From Saprospiraceae bacterium (GTDB lineage Bacteria > Bacteroidota > Bacteroidia > Chitinophagales > Saprospiraceae): a DNA stretch of 62,351 nt. Location of the stretch: positions 1-62,351 of the forward strand of contig JALHLK010000026.1 of the NCBI GenBank assembly GCA_022844565.1. Reading direction: 5' to 3'. Both the position numbers and the translations under genes were made by a program. Numbering within the stretch: position 1 is the stretch's first letter; every line of letters starts with the position of its first letter. This document shows positions 54,895 through 62,351 of this stretch, piece after piece. The notes under the pieces were generated by a model. It saw nothing but the letters and a program-made list of their open reading frames with translations, did no database searches and had not been told where the DNA came from.

Positions 54895-56301
54895 CTATTC
54901 AATTAGTTTATTGGCAACATAAATTGCAGCAATTCTATTTTTTATTACCTTTATTTTTGTTTCCATTTCTTTTATTTTAGATTGTAAAAAGGAAACTTCG
55001 CGCGAATTAACGAGGAAAATAGAACTTTCGCCCAAATCAAAAAGTCTATTTTCTGATTGTAACATGATATTATAGTTGATCACATTTTTTGATATTAATG
55101 CCAACTGATTTAGGAGGTTATCGGTATTGTTGGTGTATGATTGAAATTTATTATTTATTTCCAATCTTTTTGTGCTAAGATTAAATTGATTTTCATAGAT
55201 TTTGGCATTAGTAAAAGCCACTTTACCCCGCTCTTTTCTTAAAAACAAAGGCATATAGAATGAAGCTCCAAGTTTAAAATCATTTGGATTATAACCAATA
55301 GGTAAATAGTTTGAACTTGCATTAATCAATGGGTTATAGTTGACACGCACATCTGGTTTTAGATTTTCTCGATTAAGTCGATTTTCGAGTTGCAATTCAT
55401 TGATTTTTAAAATTCCTAAGTTGATATCTGGATGTCTATCGATCCAATTGTCATCTATTCTTAAAGTATTTAACTGTTCCTTGAAACTTTCTTGGTTGAT
55501 GATTTCAGGCAAGGCAAGGGGATCCAGTTCTAGAGGTGTCTGTCCATCGATCCATAGAAAGTTGTTGAGATCAATTCTAGCATTAATTAAGTTTTGTTGT
55601 GCTTCTATCAACTCTTGTTCTCTGATTGTTTTCAAAATGAAAATTTCTAGTGTATCGATCGATGGCTTATCACCCAATTCGAAGAGCGATTTCGTACTAT
55701 TGAATCTTACATTAGCAAATTGTAATCCCTCTTTTGCAATTTCAGTTAAGGCAAATGCTTGCTGCCAATTCAAATAAGCATTTGCAGCATCATAATATAG
55801 ATCATTGAGCATTATTTGTTGGATAGCTTGTGTCGACTCTGTAAAAATCTTAGCTCTTTTAAGTTCAAATCTTCTTTCATCCAAAACCAAACCCCTAGCA
55901 AGCGGAAAACTTATACCCATGGTAAAGAGCCCGTTATTTGGTAAAGCGTCTGAGCTATTTACAAATTCACCACTGGTTCTATCATAATAACTTTTTAATT
56001 CAATACCATACCATGTTGGAATAGAAATACCTGTACTTAGTAAGTTGAAGTACGTCTTGTCTTCAAACCTTTTTCTGTCCAAATTAAAACCTACTTTGGG
56101 GTCAAAACCACCTTTGGCCATTAACAAATTCGCTTTGCTATAATCATTTTGAAGTTTTGATGATAAGGATAAAGGATGATGGTCAAGTACAATGTCAATA
56201 TATTGCTCAAAGGTAACTACGCTTTGTGCTGTAATATGACCATAGGTAAAGGAGAACCAAAAAAGAAAAAATACGAAAAAACGGTGTAGAAAATGACTCA
56301 T
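54895..56301 (-). CDS. TolC-family outer-membrane efflux protein
   Basis: The 468-residue protein has a signal peptide (about 1-25, ending HITAQS) and the long alpha-helical repeats of TolC proteins (about 60-460): SLSSKLQNDYSKANLLMAKGGF, coiled EIAKEGLQFANVRFNSTKSLFELGD and the second-half equivalent NRLFDLGESSIFLVNSRE split at the family's typical site. It would form the outer channel of the export system; its start is 2 bases after the HlyD gene. Confidence 0.88.
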   Translation of the reverse strand: MSHFLHRFFVFFLFWFSFTYGHITAQSVVTFEQYIDIVLDHHPLSLSSKLQNDYSKANLLMAKGGFDPKVGFNLDRKRFEDKTYFNLLSTGISIPTWYGIELKSYYDRTSGEFVNSSDALPNNGLFTMGISFPLARGLVLDERRFELKRAKIFTESTQAIQQIMLNDLYYDAANAYLNWQQAFALTEIAKEGLQFANVRFNSTKSLFELGDKPSIDTLEIFILKTIREQELIEAQQNLINARIDLNNFLWIDGQTPLELDPLALPEIINQESFKEQLNTLRIDDNWIDRHPDINLGILKINELQLENRLNRENLKPDVRVNYNPLINASSNYLPIGYNPNDFKLGASFYMPLFLRKERGKVAFTNAKIYENQFNLSTKRLEINNKFQSYTNNTDNLLNQLALISKNVINYNIMLQSENRLFDLGESSIFLVNSREVSFLQSKIKEMETKIKVIKNRIAAIYVANKLIE

Positions 56302-56303
56302 AG

Positions 56304-57680
56304 CTACTTCAATTTTTTTGCTGGTATTTTTTGTTTTAACTTATCACCGTTTTCATAATCCGGTTTATAAAAATCGGCTGGGAAACCATTCAATTGTCGC
56401 CATAATTCGTAGCCCACAGTTACATTTTTGAGTAGAGAGATGGTATTCGCCCCACCGCCTACTTTTACTTCAGTTGGCCAAGGCTTCTCTTGATTTTCTT
56501 CACTTATTAAAACCCTATATTTGCCATTTGGACTTATAAAATTGTCTATAGCATATACTTTTCCATTGAAAGTACCAAACGAACTATTAGGCCAACCACT
56601 AAACACGATTGCTGGCCATCCATCAAATTGTATCATCACTTTTTGCCCTTTTGTCAACAGAGGTAAATCCATTGGTTCAACATAAGTCTCAACTGCCAAG
56701 GTATACTGCAATGGCATAATACTTACTATCTGATCACCGTTTTTGACGATTTCACCGATTCCTGATTGAATAGCTTGAGTAACGTACCCATTAATAGGTG
56801 ATTTTATGACATAGTTGTTTATTCGTTCGTTGTAACTATTGACTTGAGATTTGAGTTTACCAATTGTGGCATCTGTATCATATTTTGAGGAAAGCGCACT
56901 TTGCATTTCACTTCGAGATTTGGCAATTTTATCTCTAAAGTCATTATCTATTCCTTGAATTTCGGCTTTTAAGTTATCAAGTTCATTACGACCTGTTGCA
57001 ATTTTATTTTGCATGTCTACGAGCTTTGCTTGATTTTCTTGAAACTTAGCGCGTTTTGATTCTAAATCTATCAAAGGTTTTAACCCTTCCTTAAAAAGTT
57101 GGTCAGCCCTTTTTAGTTGAGCTTCGGCAATCTGTAAGTTTAAATTTGTCGCTACTAGCTCAATACTGTCAGATTGAATTTTTAGCTTAGTCTGCTTGAC
57201 TTTTATGTTATTTTGGTTTAACTTAACTTCTCTATTTTTTATTAATGCATTATATTGTTCTATTAAGTTATTTGCTTTTTCGGAATATGCTTTAGAAGAC
57301 TCTACTTTTGCGAAAATTTGAGAATTCGTATTTTCTATCAGAGCAGGGTCCAAATATTCTTCTTTAACCTCACTTATTATGACAATGGTATCTCCTACCT
57401 CGACTAATTCTCCTTCTGACACAAACCAAGACTCAATTCTCCCTCCTATCATGGTTTGTACTGTTTGAGGTCTATCATATGGATTGAGCGTTGTTACAAA
57501 ACCTTTGGATCTAATGAATTGTGTCCAAGGTAGAAATAAACAAGAAATCATGATAACAATTACAAACCAAATAATTCTAACAAGTGATTTTGAAACACTT
57601 TTCTTGTTGACCATATTAAATGACGCTAATTTAGTTAGGTCAATATAATCATTAATTCTATTTTCACTGATATTCAACAT
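56304..57680 (-). CDS. HlyD-family membrane fusion protein
   Basis: The 458-residue protein has one N-terminal membrane helix (about 30-50; IIWFVIVIMISCLFLPW), a biotinyl-like first lobe (IGGRIESWFVSEGELVEVGDTIVII), a long coiled-coil hairpin (about 120-290), and the second lobe with INGYVTQAIQSGIGEIVKNGD and barrel strands. It connects the inner-membrane ABC protein to TolC. Its gene starts 12 bases after the ABC gene. Confidence 0.88.
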   Translation of the reverse strand: MLNISENRINDYIDLTKLASFNMVNKKSVSKSLVRIIWFVIVIMISCLFLPWTQFIRSKGFVTTLNPYDRPQTVQTMIGGRIESWFVSEGELVEVGDTIVIISEVKEEYLDPALIENTNSQIFAKVESSKAYSEKANNLIEQYNALIKNREVKLNQNNIKVKQTKLKIQSDSIELVATNLNLQIAEAQLKRADQLFKEGLKPLIDLESKRAKFQENQAKLVDMQNKIATGRNELDNLKAEIQGIDNDFRDKIAKSRSEMQSALSSKYDTDATIGKLKSQVNSYNERINNYVIKSPINGYVTQAIQSGIGEIVKNGDQIVSIMPLQYTLAVETYVEPMDLPLLTKGQKVMIQFDGWPAIVFSGWPNSSFGTFNGKVYAIDNFISPNGKYRVLISEENQEKPWPTEVKVGGGANTISLLKNVTVGYELWRQLNGFPADFYKPDYENGDKLKQKIPAKKLK

Positions 57681-57692
57681 AATCGTACAATT

Positions 57693-59381
57693 CTAGGGTT
57701 TTATAATTTTACCATTTTCCATCGTGTAGGATGTATCTAGATATTTTTTCCAAGTTTGATCTGAGTCTGCTACAATAAGTGTCCATCTATTGGATTTTAA
57801 TGTGAGTGCCTCCATGATAGAAAGTTTATCGGAAGAATCTAAATGATCCAATGGGCTATCCAAAATAATTAACTTTGGATCACCAACAATAGCCCTTGCT
57901 ATACATATTTTATTAGCTATACTTAGCGCAATTTTTTTCCCTTCAGGATCAAGTTTTGTATCTAGACCCATAGGAAGTGATCCTACATATTCTTTAAGTT
58001 TTACCTTGTCCAAGGCGGACATTACTTCTACAACCCCCAAACCAGGTTTGCCTAGGGACACATTTTCAAATATTGTACCTGAAAAAATCTCAAAATTTGA
58101 AAGGACATAACCAGTATTTTTTCTTAATTGGAACACATCAATTGAAAATGGAGAAACTCCATTAAAAAAGATGCTCCCTTCATCTGGTTCGATCAATCCA
58201 GAGATAATACTCAACAATGTTGTTTTTCCACTTCCATTTTCGCCAAAAATGCCAATTTTTGCACCTGCTGGTATGGTTAAATTAATGTTCTTAAGTGCTT
58301 TCTTATTAGAATCATTAAAAGCGTAAGACAATCCATCTATTTGAATATCTATGCTATCATTGATGCCCTGACCATATTTTGATGTTTTTATTTTATCCAA
58401 TGGTAAGTCTGTGATATATCCTATTTTTTCAATAGCGGTTATAAGGTCATAGATAGAATCAAGAGCTGAAATGATTTTTTCAATAGAGGCTATAATTAAG
58501 AGTATGATAATTTCTGCGGCAACAAATTGGCCAATGTTCATTTCTTGTCTAAAAACCAAGACACCACCAATGATTAGAAACCCAGCAGAAATTAAGATCT
58601 TAAAAAACATTAACCAAAAAAATTGATTAGCTAGAATTTTGAAGTGACTTTCTCGCGCATTTATGTAGTTTACAACTTTATTATCTGTATTTTCTAGGTT
58701 AATATTGTTGTCAGGATTGAGTTTGAATGATACTTTTGTTCGAGCTACTTCTTCAAGCCAATAGGCAACTTCATATTTATACTTTGACTCTTGAAGGCTG
58801 GTTTTCAAACCCATCGGCACTATGTATCTAATCAAAAAGAAAACCAATATAATTAATAGCAATGCAAAAAATACAAAAAATGAATGATACATACTGAGCA
58901 CCAGTAGTCCTAACATGATTTGAAAAGCACCTAAAGAAAAGTCAATAAGCATTTTTGGTAGACTTTTTTGAATAGTAATTGTATCAAAAAATCTGTTAGC
59001 AAGCTCAGGGGCATAGTAATTATAAAGCGACTGGTAGTTTATTTTAGGAAACCTGTATGCAAACTCAAAAGCAGATCTTGTAAATATTTTTTGTGATATG
59101 TTTTCAACAATCCTCAACTGCATATATTGAAAGAAACCCATTAAAGCAAGACCTAAAAGTACAATTCCTACCACAATAATCCAAGAATTTGAAATTTCAC
59201 CTCCTTGGATTAGATTAATAATGGCCTGTAAACCAAGCGGTAAGGACAAGTTTACCAGACCATTAAACAATGCGTATATATACACCTGTGTAATGTCTTT
59301 TTTGTCAAGTTTTAATAATCGTCTAAACCTTTGTACGGCAGTTAATCTGCTACTTTCCTTCATGGTCGTTTTATTAGTCAT
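57693..59381 (-). CDS. Type I secretion-like ABC transporter with degenerate ATPase motifs
   Basis: The 562-residue half transporter has about five to six membrane helices (about 30-310) and a nucleotide-binding domain (about 345-560). Walker A is intact (GENGSGKT, 380-387). The Q-loop Gln is Ser428, the LSGGQ signature reads ALSIANK (485-491), the catalytic Glu after Walker B is Ser509 (LIILDSP), and the switch His is Asp539 (VADSD). No peptidase C39 domain is present. Similar degenerate exporters occur with HlyD and TolC genes in other Bacteroidota, from general knowledge. It heads the ABC-HlyD-TolC operon, divergent from the giant surface-protein gene. Confidence 0.85.
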   Translation of the reverse strand: MTNKTTMKESSRLTAVQRFRRLLKLDKKDITQVYIYALFNGLVNLSLPLGLQAIINLIQGGEISNSWIIVVGIVLLGLALMGFFQYMQLRIVENISQKIFTRSAFEFAYRFPKINYQSLYNYYAPELANRFFDTITIQKSLPKMLIDFSLGAFQIMLGLLVLSMYHSFFVFFALLLIILVFFLIRYIVPMGLKTSLQESKYKYEVAYWLEEVARTKVSFKLNPDNNINLENTDNKVVNYINARESHFKILANQFFWLMFFKILISAGFLIIGGVLVFRQEMNIGQFVAAEIIILLIIASIEKIISALDSIYDLITAIEKIGYITDLPLDKIKTSKYGQGINDSIDIQIDGLSYAFNDSNKKALKNINLTIPAGAKIGIFGENGSGKTTLLSIISGLIEPDEGSIFFNGVSPFSIDVFQLRKNTGYVLSNFEIFSGTIFENVSLGKPGLGVVEVMSALDKVKLKEYVGSLPMGLDTKLDPEGKKIALSIANKICIARAIVGDPKLIILDSPLDHLDSSDKLSIMEALTLKSNRWTLIVADSDQTWKKYLDTSYTMENGKIIKP

Positions 59382-59544
59382 TATCCAACGGTAAAAGGTA
59401 AGTATAGTTTTTAATAATTTTTAAATATTTGTTAAAAAAGTTTGGACTTTTGTTAAAATGGTTATAGTTTGAAATAGGTTAATTATTAATGTATGTAAAT
59501 AATTAATATATGAATATTTAATATTAACTTATGATTGTGAGTTG

Positions 59545-59552
59545 TAACTTTA
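59545..59552 (+). promoter_or_regulatory. Possible -7 box (TAACTTTA) for the giant surface-protein gene
   Basis: TAACTTTA differs from TAnnTTTG at the last base and lies 22 bases before the ATG. The shared 193-bp gap with the divergent ABC operon is very AT-rich. Confidence 0.3.
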
Positions 59553-59574
59553 CGGTACCTAACTAGAATGGAAT

Positions 59575-62351
59575 ATGAACAAAATATCTACAAAAGGCAA
59601 AAGTCCGTCTACTATTTTTATTGCATTAGTGGCAATATGCCTTGTCTTTAGTTTAACCATAACATCTAAAAAGTATTTTTTTAACAATGATTATCACAAC
59701 TTGTCTGCGGGTAATTTAAATCAGAATTGGACAAATGCAGGCTTAATATCTACTGATGATGATTGGTCTGGGGTGCCAAGTATAATTGGTTATGGTGGTG
59801 CAATTGGTACTACTACAGCCACAGGAAGAGATCCACAGACTATTTTAGAACCATTCTCAGATTTTCAGGTTGATGCCAATCATACCAGTTTGGCAACTGC
59901 GACAGGAGGTGTCTTTGAATTTAATATTACCAATCCCACTATTGCTATACAACCATCTAGTGGCTCTGATGCACCAAATATTGTCTTACATTTAAATACT
60001 ACTGGAGTTGAAAATGCCAAAATTTCTTATAATTTAAGAGACATAGACAATACTGATGATAATGCAATTCAACCTATTGCATTGCAGTATAGAATTGGAG
60101 AGCTTGGTAATTTTATAAATATTCCTTCTGGCTTTGTAGCTGATGCATCAGCAGGTCCCTTTGATACGCTAAATACTTTTGTAGAAGTTTTGCTTCCATA
60201 TGAGTGTGGAAATCAACCACAACTCCAACTGAGAATTATTTCGTGGAACGCGGTTGGAAGTGATGAATTTATTGGAATTGATAATATCAATGTTTCTAAG
60301 ATTGAAGTATTAGATTGTAGCTTAGATACGGTTACCGTAGTATCAGGTATTGGAAACATAATTATTGACAGTTTTTTAGCTGATTATGGGTTGACTCCCA
60401 ATCAAACATTGCTGGTTAATGGAATACCTGCCACTGGACCTCTGGTCAATGTTGCTTGTGTAAACGGGGAGTTTTCAGCTGAAGTAGCTTTAATTGAACA
60501 AACTGGTATCTCAATTGATACATTGGCTAAATGCACTAAATTACTTTATGCATCTGATATAGGAGAAGTACAAGAAGCAGCTGTTTTAAATGAAATAAAT
60601 ATTTCTCTAAATGAAAATTGTGAAGGTTATATCGCTCCGCAGACTGTTTTAGCTAATGTTTCAAGCTGTGTAGGGGATATTTTGATTGAATTAGATTATC
60701 CTCTAGGTTCTACTGTTTTTGTTCCAGCAAATAAGTTAGACGGTTCCCATGTAGGGCAAAAAATAAAATATACACTAACCTTAGGTAATGGACTAAAGGC
60801 TTGGGGATACCTAAATGTTGAAGAAAAGTTAGGACCAACCATTGTTATTCCATCTGATGTGACCACATTCTGCTCAGAAGCTACTGATCCAGCTGTTCTA
60901 GTGATGGCTACAGCTACAGATTGCAGTGGTGATGTTCAAATTTCATTTAGAGATTCAGTAGAAAAATTTGATTGCGCTTCAGATACTGGACAAGTGATAG
61001 AAATTATTTATAGAACATGGACCGCTGTCGACATACATGGGAATATTGCTTCTGATGTTCAGAAAATAACAGTGAGAGCATTGCCCCGATCTGCACTAAG
61101 ATTCCCAAATCCATATGTAGAATTGACTTGTTCTGAAGGTACATCCATTACTGAAATATCTTCCGCCAAAGGTTTCAGGAGTGGTAGACCCTATTACCGA
61201 AGTCCAAGAACAAATGGTGATAGAATATTACCACTGACAGGTGAATTATGTGATTATGTTGGTACTTTTGAAGATAGCCCTCCGATTTATACTTGTAAAG
61301 AAAATTGTCTTGCCAGTTATAAATTTATTAGAACATGGACAGTGATGAATTGGTGCACTGGTGATGTATCAAAGGGCCAACAGCTTATTGCGGTACTTGA
61401 TACTATCGCTCCTGAAATAGATGTACCCAGTCCAGCTGCCGAATACAGTGTAAACGAATGGGGCTGCGATGTAGACATTACGATGCCAACAGCTACTGTA
61501 CGAGATGCCTGCGATGTAGACGCAACAGTAGTAAGCATCCAAGGTCCAGTGGGCGTATCTGTGGTGAAGAGAGACAACACATGGGTAGCATTAAATGTAC
61601 CGAGTGGCACACATTCCTTCACATATTATGCAAGTGACTGTTGTGGTAATGAAAATACAGCTACGATCACATTAACGGTGGTAGACCGAGTAGCTCCAGT
61701 GGCGACAGCGAAGGAGTTCATAACGGTGAGCTTGGTGCGAAGTGGAGCAGATAATGTACTAGGTGTAGCTAAACTATTTGTAGATCAAGTAGACAACGGA
61801 AGTTATGATAACTGTACAAAAGTATACAGAGAGATCAGAAGAGAAGACAATGCACCAGCATGTCTGAATGCGGGAGATTTATGGGATCATGACAACAATC
61901 CGACTACACCTCGCATCCCATCATGGAACAATAACAGAACCTACAATAATGACGGACATCTACAAGATAATCCAAGTGACACAGATGATGGTCAATTTGT
62001 TAAATTCTGTTGTGAAGACATCGGAAAAGAAGTAAAAGTATGGTTGCGTGTATGGGATGATGCGAATGGCTCAGGGATCTTTGGTGACACGATAGAAGGA
62101 ATAGGAGATAATTACAATGAGACGTGGACTATGGTAAAGGTAGAAGACAAGATCGTACCATCAATCGAATGTGTACCGTATGTAGAGACCAGCTGTGATA
62201 GAGATACAGGCATTGTGACGGAATACAACTTCCAGAATGGTAGAACAGGAAGTCAAATTGTATGGGTTAATACAAGAGGAAGAGTACCATCATCATTGGT
62301 GCCAAAAGCAGAAGGTGTTTGTAATGATTATGAATTTGAGTTTTATGATAT
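59575..62351 (+). CDS. Giant Cys-rich HYR-like surface protein, N-terminal part (runs off the window)
   Basis: An open frame begins at the ATG 59575 and continues for over 925 codons to the window edge without a stop. It starts with a signal or anchor helix (STIFIALVAICLVFSLTI, about 13-30). A beta-sandwich of about 240 residues follows (GNLNQNWTNAG, NITNPTIAIQPSSGSDAP, LQLRIISWNAVGSDEF). After that come Cys-containing Ig/HYR-like modules: LDTIAPEIDVP, YYASDCCGNENTATITL, VVDRVAPVATAKEF, KVWLRVWDDANG and VKVEDKIVPSIEC. Such proteins in Saprospiraceae are thousands of residues long and usually carry type IX sorting signals at the end, which is not visible here. From about 61400 codon choice shifts to a more GC- and GTA/ACA-rich style. 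Confidence 0.8.
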   Translation, partial: MNKISTKGKSPSTIFIALVAICLVFSLTITSKKYFFNNDYHNLSAGNLNQNWTNAGLISTDDDWSGVPSIIGYGGAIGTTTATGRDPQTILEPFSDFQVDANHTSLATATGGVFEFNITNPTIAIQPSSGSDAPNIVLHLNTTGVENAKISYNLRDIDNTDDNAIQPIALQYRIGELGNFINIPSGFVADASAGPFDTLNTFVEVLLPYECGNQPQLQLRIISWNAVGSDEFIGIDNINVSKIEVLDCSLDTVTVVSGIGNIIIDSFLADYGLTPNQTLLVNGIPATGPLVNVACVNGEFSAEVALIEQTGISIDTLAKCTKLLYASDIGEVQEAAVLNEINISLNENCEGYIAPQTVLANVSSCVGDILIELDYPLGSTVFVPANKLDGSHVGQKIKYTLTLGNGLKAWGYLNVEEKLGPTIVIPSDVTTFCSEATDPAVLVMATATDCSGDVQISFRDSVEKFDCASDTGQVIEIIYRTWTAVDIHGNIASDVQKITVRALPRSALRFPNPYVELTCSEGTSITEISSAKGFRSGRPYYRSPRTNGDRILPLTGELCDYVGTFEDSPPIYTCKENCLASYKFIRTWTVMNWCTGDVSKGQQLIAVLDTIAPEIDVPSPAAEYSVNEWGCDVDITMPTATVRDACDVDATVVSIQGPVGVSVVKRDNTWVALNVPSGTHSFTYYASDCCGNENTATITLTVVDRVAPVATAKEFITVSLVRSGADNVLGVAKLFVDQVDNGSYDNCTKVYREIRREDNAPACLNAGDLWDHDNNPTTPRIPSWNNNRTYNNDGHLQDNPSDTDDGQFVKFCCEDIGKEVKVWLRVWDDANGSGIFGDTIEGIGDNYNETWTMVKVEDKIVPSIECVPYVETSCDRDTGIVTEYNFQNGRTGSQIVWVNTRGRVPSSLVPKAEGVCNDYEFEFYD

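Noticed and set aside
61317-61622. Minus-strand open frame of 101 codons
   Set aside because: Antisense to the giant surface-protein frame, low-complexity Ser/Thr composition, no start context.

Overview
This window looks like a chromosome segment from a member of the Bacteroidota, most likely a Saprospiraceae-type organism. The reasons are AT-rich DNA, sigma-ABfr-like -7 boxes (TAnnTTTG) in front of many genes, almost no Shine-Dalgarno signal, a PorP/SprF plus OmpA pair typical of type IX secretion genomes, Bacteroidota-style leuCDAB order, FG-GAP/UnbV lipoproteins, and a very large HYR-like, Cys-rich surface protein running off the right edge. The taxonomic placement is an inference from protein style, not from a marker gene tree.

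Layout. 1-404: the 3' end of a group II intron followed by the decayed C-terminus of a histidine kinase. 603-13750: an accessory region with a SPOR/dead-5'-nucleotidase/barrel protein, three exported caspase-like (C14) proteins, two of them large TPR paralogues, and a lone receiver-domain protein; a MITE-like element sits between two of the caspase genes. 13855-20234: a three-gene set in which a vanadium-haloperoxidase/PAP2-like lipoprotein lies between two FG-GAP/UnbV proteins. 20521-25817: an OmpR-type two-component pair followed on the other strand by two short operons (DM13 lipoprotein-DinB-NRDE; barrel-YceI). Their two promoters share an identical -7 box and 11-bp direct-repeat arrangement, so they probably form a small regulon. 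25972-46160: housekeeping genes (ddl, FKBP isomerase, NrnA-like phosphoesterase, ndk, tamB, folP, methyltransferases, M23 peptidase, trxA, MOSC protein, leuCDAB), with MITE-like and palindromic repeats in the gaps. 46751-51938: pcm, two small unknowns, a 33-bp tandem repeat, and the OmpA/PorP pair. 52220-54658: a glycogen-binding-domain protein whose C-terminal HhH domain survives as an in-frame remnant with six stop codons, then nhaA. 54895-62351: a TolC-HlyD-ABC export operon whose ATPase lacks most catalytic motifs, divergent from the start of the giant surface protein.

Most notable observations: (1) the frame-preserved but stop-riddled helix-hairpin-helix tail at 52868-53110; (2) the matched operator/promoter pairs at 24393-24426 and 25846-25879 next to an OmpR-family regulator; (3) the exported caspase cluster with a catalytically dead 5'-nucleotidase-like outer-membrane protein; (4) the degenerate ABC ATPase beside the giant adhesin; (5) two small families of non-autonomous terminal-inverted-repeat elements. 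No tRNA, rRNA or CRISPR array was recognised.
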